From Candidatus Shapirobacteria bacterium UBA2283 (lineage in GTDB: Bacteria > Patescibacteriota > Microgenomatia > UBA12405), in NCBI GenBank assembly GCA_002345725.1, contig DDWP01000043.1, forward strand, positions 1 through 5,418: a stretch of 5,418 nucleotides of DNA, in the 5' to 3' direction. The translations under genes were made by a program, and so were the position numbers. The notes below the pieces were generated by a model that saw nothing but the letters and a program-made list of their open reading frames with translations, was not told the DNA's origin and did not search any database. Below are positions 3,599-5,418 of the stretch, piece after piece; positions within the stretch are counted from its first letter, which is position 1, and each line of letters begins with the position of its first letter.

Positions 3599-5332
3599 GT
3601 GGATAAAAAGATATATAAAAATTTAAGAGAGGTTTTACTTGATCAGGGTAAGATTGATGCGGCTAAAGCAGAGGAAATAAACCTAAGGCAAGTAAAGACT
3701 GGTGAAAGTGAAGAAGAGATAGTTAGGGCAATGCGGATAATCGATGAGGAAAGCTTGGTTAAAGCTAAGGCGGAATTGTTGCGGGTAGAGTATATAAACT
3801 TGGATTCGATTGGTTTCTCGCCTGAGGCACTGGCTTTGGTGCCGGAGTCGGTGGCCCAAAAGTATAAGGTAGTCCCCTACTCTATGGATCCGCGTAATAA
3901 GATATTGTCGGTAACGATGGCGAATCCTCTAGATATAGAAACTATAGAGTTTTTGGAAAAGAAGGCTGGAATGAAGGTGCGGGCGGCGATATCGACAGAA
4001 AAACAGATTAATGAATTTATCTCGGAAAAATATGTTCGGGAGAAAGGGATAACTTCCGAAGTGTCTAAGGCTCTAGATGAACGGAAAAAAGATGAAGGTA
4101 AAACATTGGCTGATACGGCCAAAAAAGTGTCGGCTGAAGCTCCAGTGGCCAAGATCGTGACGACTATTTTGGAATTTGCGGTAAAGTCGAGAGCATCGGA
4201 CATTCACATGGAACCTCAGGAAGATAACGTGAGAATAAGATATCGAATTGATGGAATTTTGCAGGAAAAGTATATGTTGCCTAGAAATGTGCATGAGGCG
4301 GTAGTGAGTAGAATTAAAATCTTGTCTAGTTTAAAAATAGATGAAAAAAGAGTCCCTCAAGATGGACGCTTCTTTTTCTCTTCTGATGGTAATGACGTAG
4401 ATTTGCGCGTGTCGACTCTACCAACGACTTATGGAGAAAAAGTGGTTATGCGTTTACTTAAGAAATCACAAAAGGTACCTTCTTTGCCAGACTTGGGTTT
4501 AAGAGGATTGGCTTTAAAAAATTTGATGGAGGCAATTGAAAGGCCGCACGGAATTATTATTGTTTGTGGACCGACAGGATCAGGTAAGACAACAACTTTG
4601 TATTCTGTCCTGGATAAGGTGGCAACGTCTAAAGTTAATGTGGTGACGATTGAAGACCCGGTGGAGTATCAAATGAAAGGAGTTAATCAAGTCCAGGTTA
4701 ATACTCAGGCTGGGCTGACTTTTGCTTCGGCTTTGAGATCTTTTTTGCGTCAGGACCCTAACGTAATCATGGTGGGAGAGGTCCGCGATACGGAAACGGC
4801 TGAATTGGCTATTAATGCCTCACTAACGGGACATTTAGTGTTTTCAACTCTGCACACAAATGATGCGGCGGGAGTCCCACCAAGAATGTTGGATATGGGG
4901 GTGGAACCGTTTTTGCTGGTATCTTCCTTGACCTGCGTGGTTGGTCAGCGCGTTTTGAGAAAGGTGTGCAAAGAGTGCATTGGTGAGACTGAGATGACAC
5001 CAGACATTGAGTCAGAAATGAAGGCAACCTTGGGTCCAATTTATAATATGATTACGGAAAAGTGGGCTAAGGACGGTAAGACAGTTAAAATGCCAAAAGT
5101 GGTCGGTTGCGAAAAGTGCAATAACACTGGTTATTTTGGAAGAATCGCTATTTATGAGGTAATGCCGATGACGGAAAAAATAGCTAAGTTGGTGGTGGAA
5201 AAAGCAGCTGCTTCTGAGATACAAAAGCAGGCAATGAGTGATGGAATGTTAACTATGAAACAGGATGGGTATGTAAAGGTACTAGAAGGGGTAACAACAC
5301 TGGAAGAAGTGTTGAGAGTGGCACAATATTAA
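3599..5332 (+). CDS. pilB: Type IV pilus assembly ATPase PilB (GspE/PulE family)
   Basis: PilB is the cytoplasmic hexameric ATPase that powers pilin polymerisation through the inner-membrane platform protein PilC. This 577-residue protein is full length for the family. It has an N-terminal T2SSE_N-type domain (about 1-145), a linker, then the N2 subdomain with RASDIHMEP (198-206) and RIDGILQ. The ATPase core has Walker A GPTGSGKT (324-331), the Asp box TIEDPVEYQ (350-358), Walker B VIMVGEVRDTETA (389-401) and the His box GHLVFSTLHTND (411-422). Two CxxC pairs (C457/C460 and C504/C507) form the zinc-binding site that separates PilB/GspE from PilT. The start is GTG 3599: an in-frame TAA lies at 3581-3583, no upstream ATG is in frame, and the next Met is residue 45. 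No Shine-Dalgarno is visible, so the message may be leaderless. It is followed after 30 nt by pilT, probably co-transcribed. GspE of a type II secretion system is the alternative, made less likely by the adjacent pilT. Confidence 0.96.
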   Translation: MDKKIYKNLREVLLDQGKIDAAKAEEINLRQVKTGESEEEIVRAMRIIDEESLVKAKAELLRVEYINLDSIGFSPEALALVPESVAQKYKVVPYSMDPRNKILSVTMANPLDIETIEFLEKKAGMKVRAAISTEKQINEFISEKYVREKGITSEVSKALDERKKDEGKTLADTAKKVSAEAPVAKIVTTILEFAVKSRASDIHMEPQEDNVRIRYRIDGILQEKYMLPRNVHEAVVSRIKILSSLKIDEKRVPQDGRFFFSSDGNDVDLRVSTLPTTYGEKVVMRLLKKSQKVPSLPDLGLRGLALKNLMEAIERPHGIIIVCGPTGSGKTTTLYSVLDKVATSKVNVVTIEDPVEYQMKGVNQVQVNTQAGLTFASALRSFLRQDPNVIMVGEVRDTETAELAINASLTGHLVFSTLHTNDAAGVPPRMLDMGVEPFLLVSSLTCVVGQRVLRKVCKECIGETEMTPDIESEMKATLGPIYNMITEKWAKDGKTVKMPKVVGCEKCNNTGYFGRIAIYEVMPMTEKIAKLVVEKAAASEIQKQAMSDGMLTMKQDGYVKVLEGVTTLEEVLRVAQY

Positions 5333-5362
5333 ACATCAAAACTTAAAACTTAAAACATAAAA
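5333..5362 (+). repeat. A-rich pilB-pilT spacer with 7-nt repeats
   Basis: The 30-nt spacer is nearly all A with short units at 7-8 nt spacing: ACATCAAA, ACTTAAA, ACTTAAA, ACATAAA, running straight into the pilT ATG. There is no Shine-Dalgarno and no terminator, consistent with read-through from pilB. The ACTTAAA units resemble the ACTT(T)A units ahead of ligA on that gene's strand. Confidence 0.4.
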
Positions 5363-5418
5363 ATGAATACAAAAATTACACAAATATTGGAATTAGCCGT
5401 AGCAAATAATGCGTCGGA
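5363..5418 (+). CDS. pilT: Probable PilT twitching-motility retraction ATPase (N-terminal 18 codons only)
   Basis: The frame opens with MNTKITQILELAVANNAS and runs off the right edge, with the first two bases of the next codon being GA (Asp or Glu). PilT proteins typically begin with a short helix followed by a (K/N)xASDLHL motif, and the visible residues fit that pattern well. PilT depolymerises the pilus and pulls the cell along, opposing PilB. Its position 30 nt downstream of pilB on the same strand supports the call. With only 18 codons visible, catalytic motifs cannot be checked, and PilU or another PilT-like ATPase remains possible. Confidence 0.75.
   Translation, partial: MNTKITQILELAVANNAS

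Noticed and set aside
3877..5224. Several minus-strand frames inside pilB (3877-4203, 4073-4294, 4812-5039, 5012-5224)
   Set aside because: pilB is unambiguous across this stretch; these are chance antisense frames.

Overview
The window most resembles a Candidatus Patescibacteria (CPR) genome. This is inferred from gene content and style, not from any marker gene or database match. The clues are AT-rich compact genes, a clamp-loader delta-prime-like protein reduced to about 194 residues, almost no Shine-Dalgarno sequences, a pilB-pilT pair, and short GC-rich palindromic repeats of a kind I associate with CPR and other environmental genomes. The genetic code looks standard: the long reading frames contain no in-frame TGA, and Trp is encoded by TGG.

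Layout: (1) 1-1424, minus strand: the first 474 codons of NAD+-dependent DNA ligase LigA, running off the left edge. The gene carries a 51-nt palindromic repeat inserted exactly in frame, a second repeat-like stretch, and a strong hairpin. (2) 1425-1503: a divergent intergenic region with degenerate 9-bp tandem repeats and a TATAAT box. (3) 1504-1794, plus strand: an unrecognised 96-residue protein. (4) 1818-2891, minus strand: a Fic-domain protein (predicted AMP-transferase) with a C-terminal winged helix, convergent with the small gene. (5) 2892-2996: an intergenic region with an extended -10 promoter for the Fic gene and a second copy of the palindromic repeat. (6) 2997-3581, minus strand: a shortened delta-prime-like clamp-loader subunit without a P-loop. 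(7) 3599-5332, plus strand: PilB, the type IV pilus extension ATPase, divergent from the previous gene across only 17 bp. (8) 5363-5418, plus strand: the first 18 codons of a probable PilT retraction ATPase, cut by the right edge.

Functionally, the right side is the start of a type IV pilus motor operon (PilB extends the pilus, PilT retracts it). The minus-strand genes include two replication or repair proteins (LigA and the delta-prime-like subunit) with a Fic regulator between them. Each sits behind its own TATAAT box, so they need not form one operon. I see no defence system, CRISPR array, transposase, tRNA or rRNA. The most interesting signal is the repeat family. One copy lies inside ligA and one lies between genes, and both are free of stop codons in the same frame, giving related 16-17 residue peptides. 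This is the behaviour known for Rickettsia palindromic elements.
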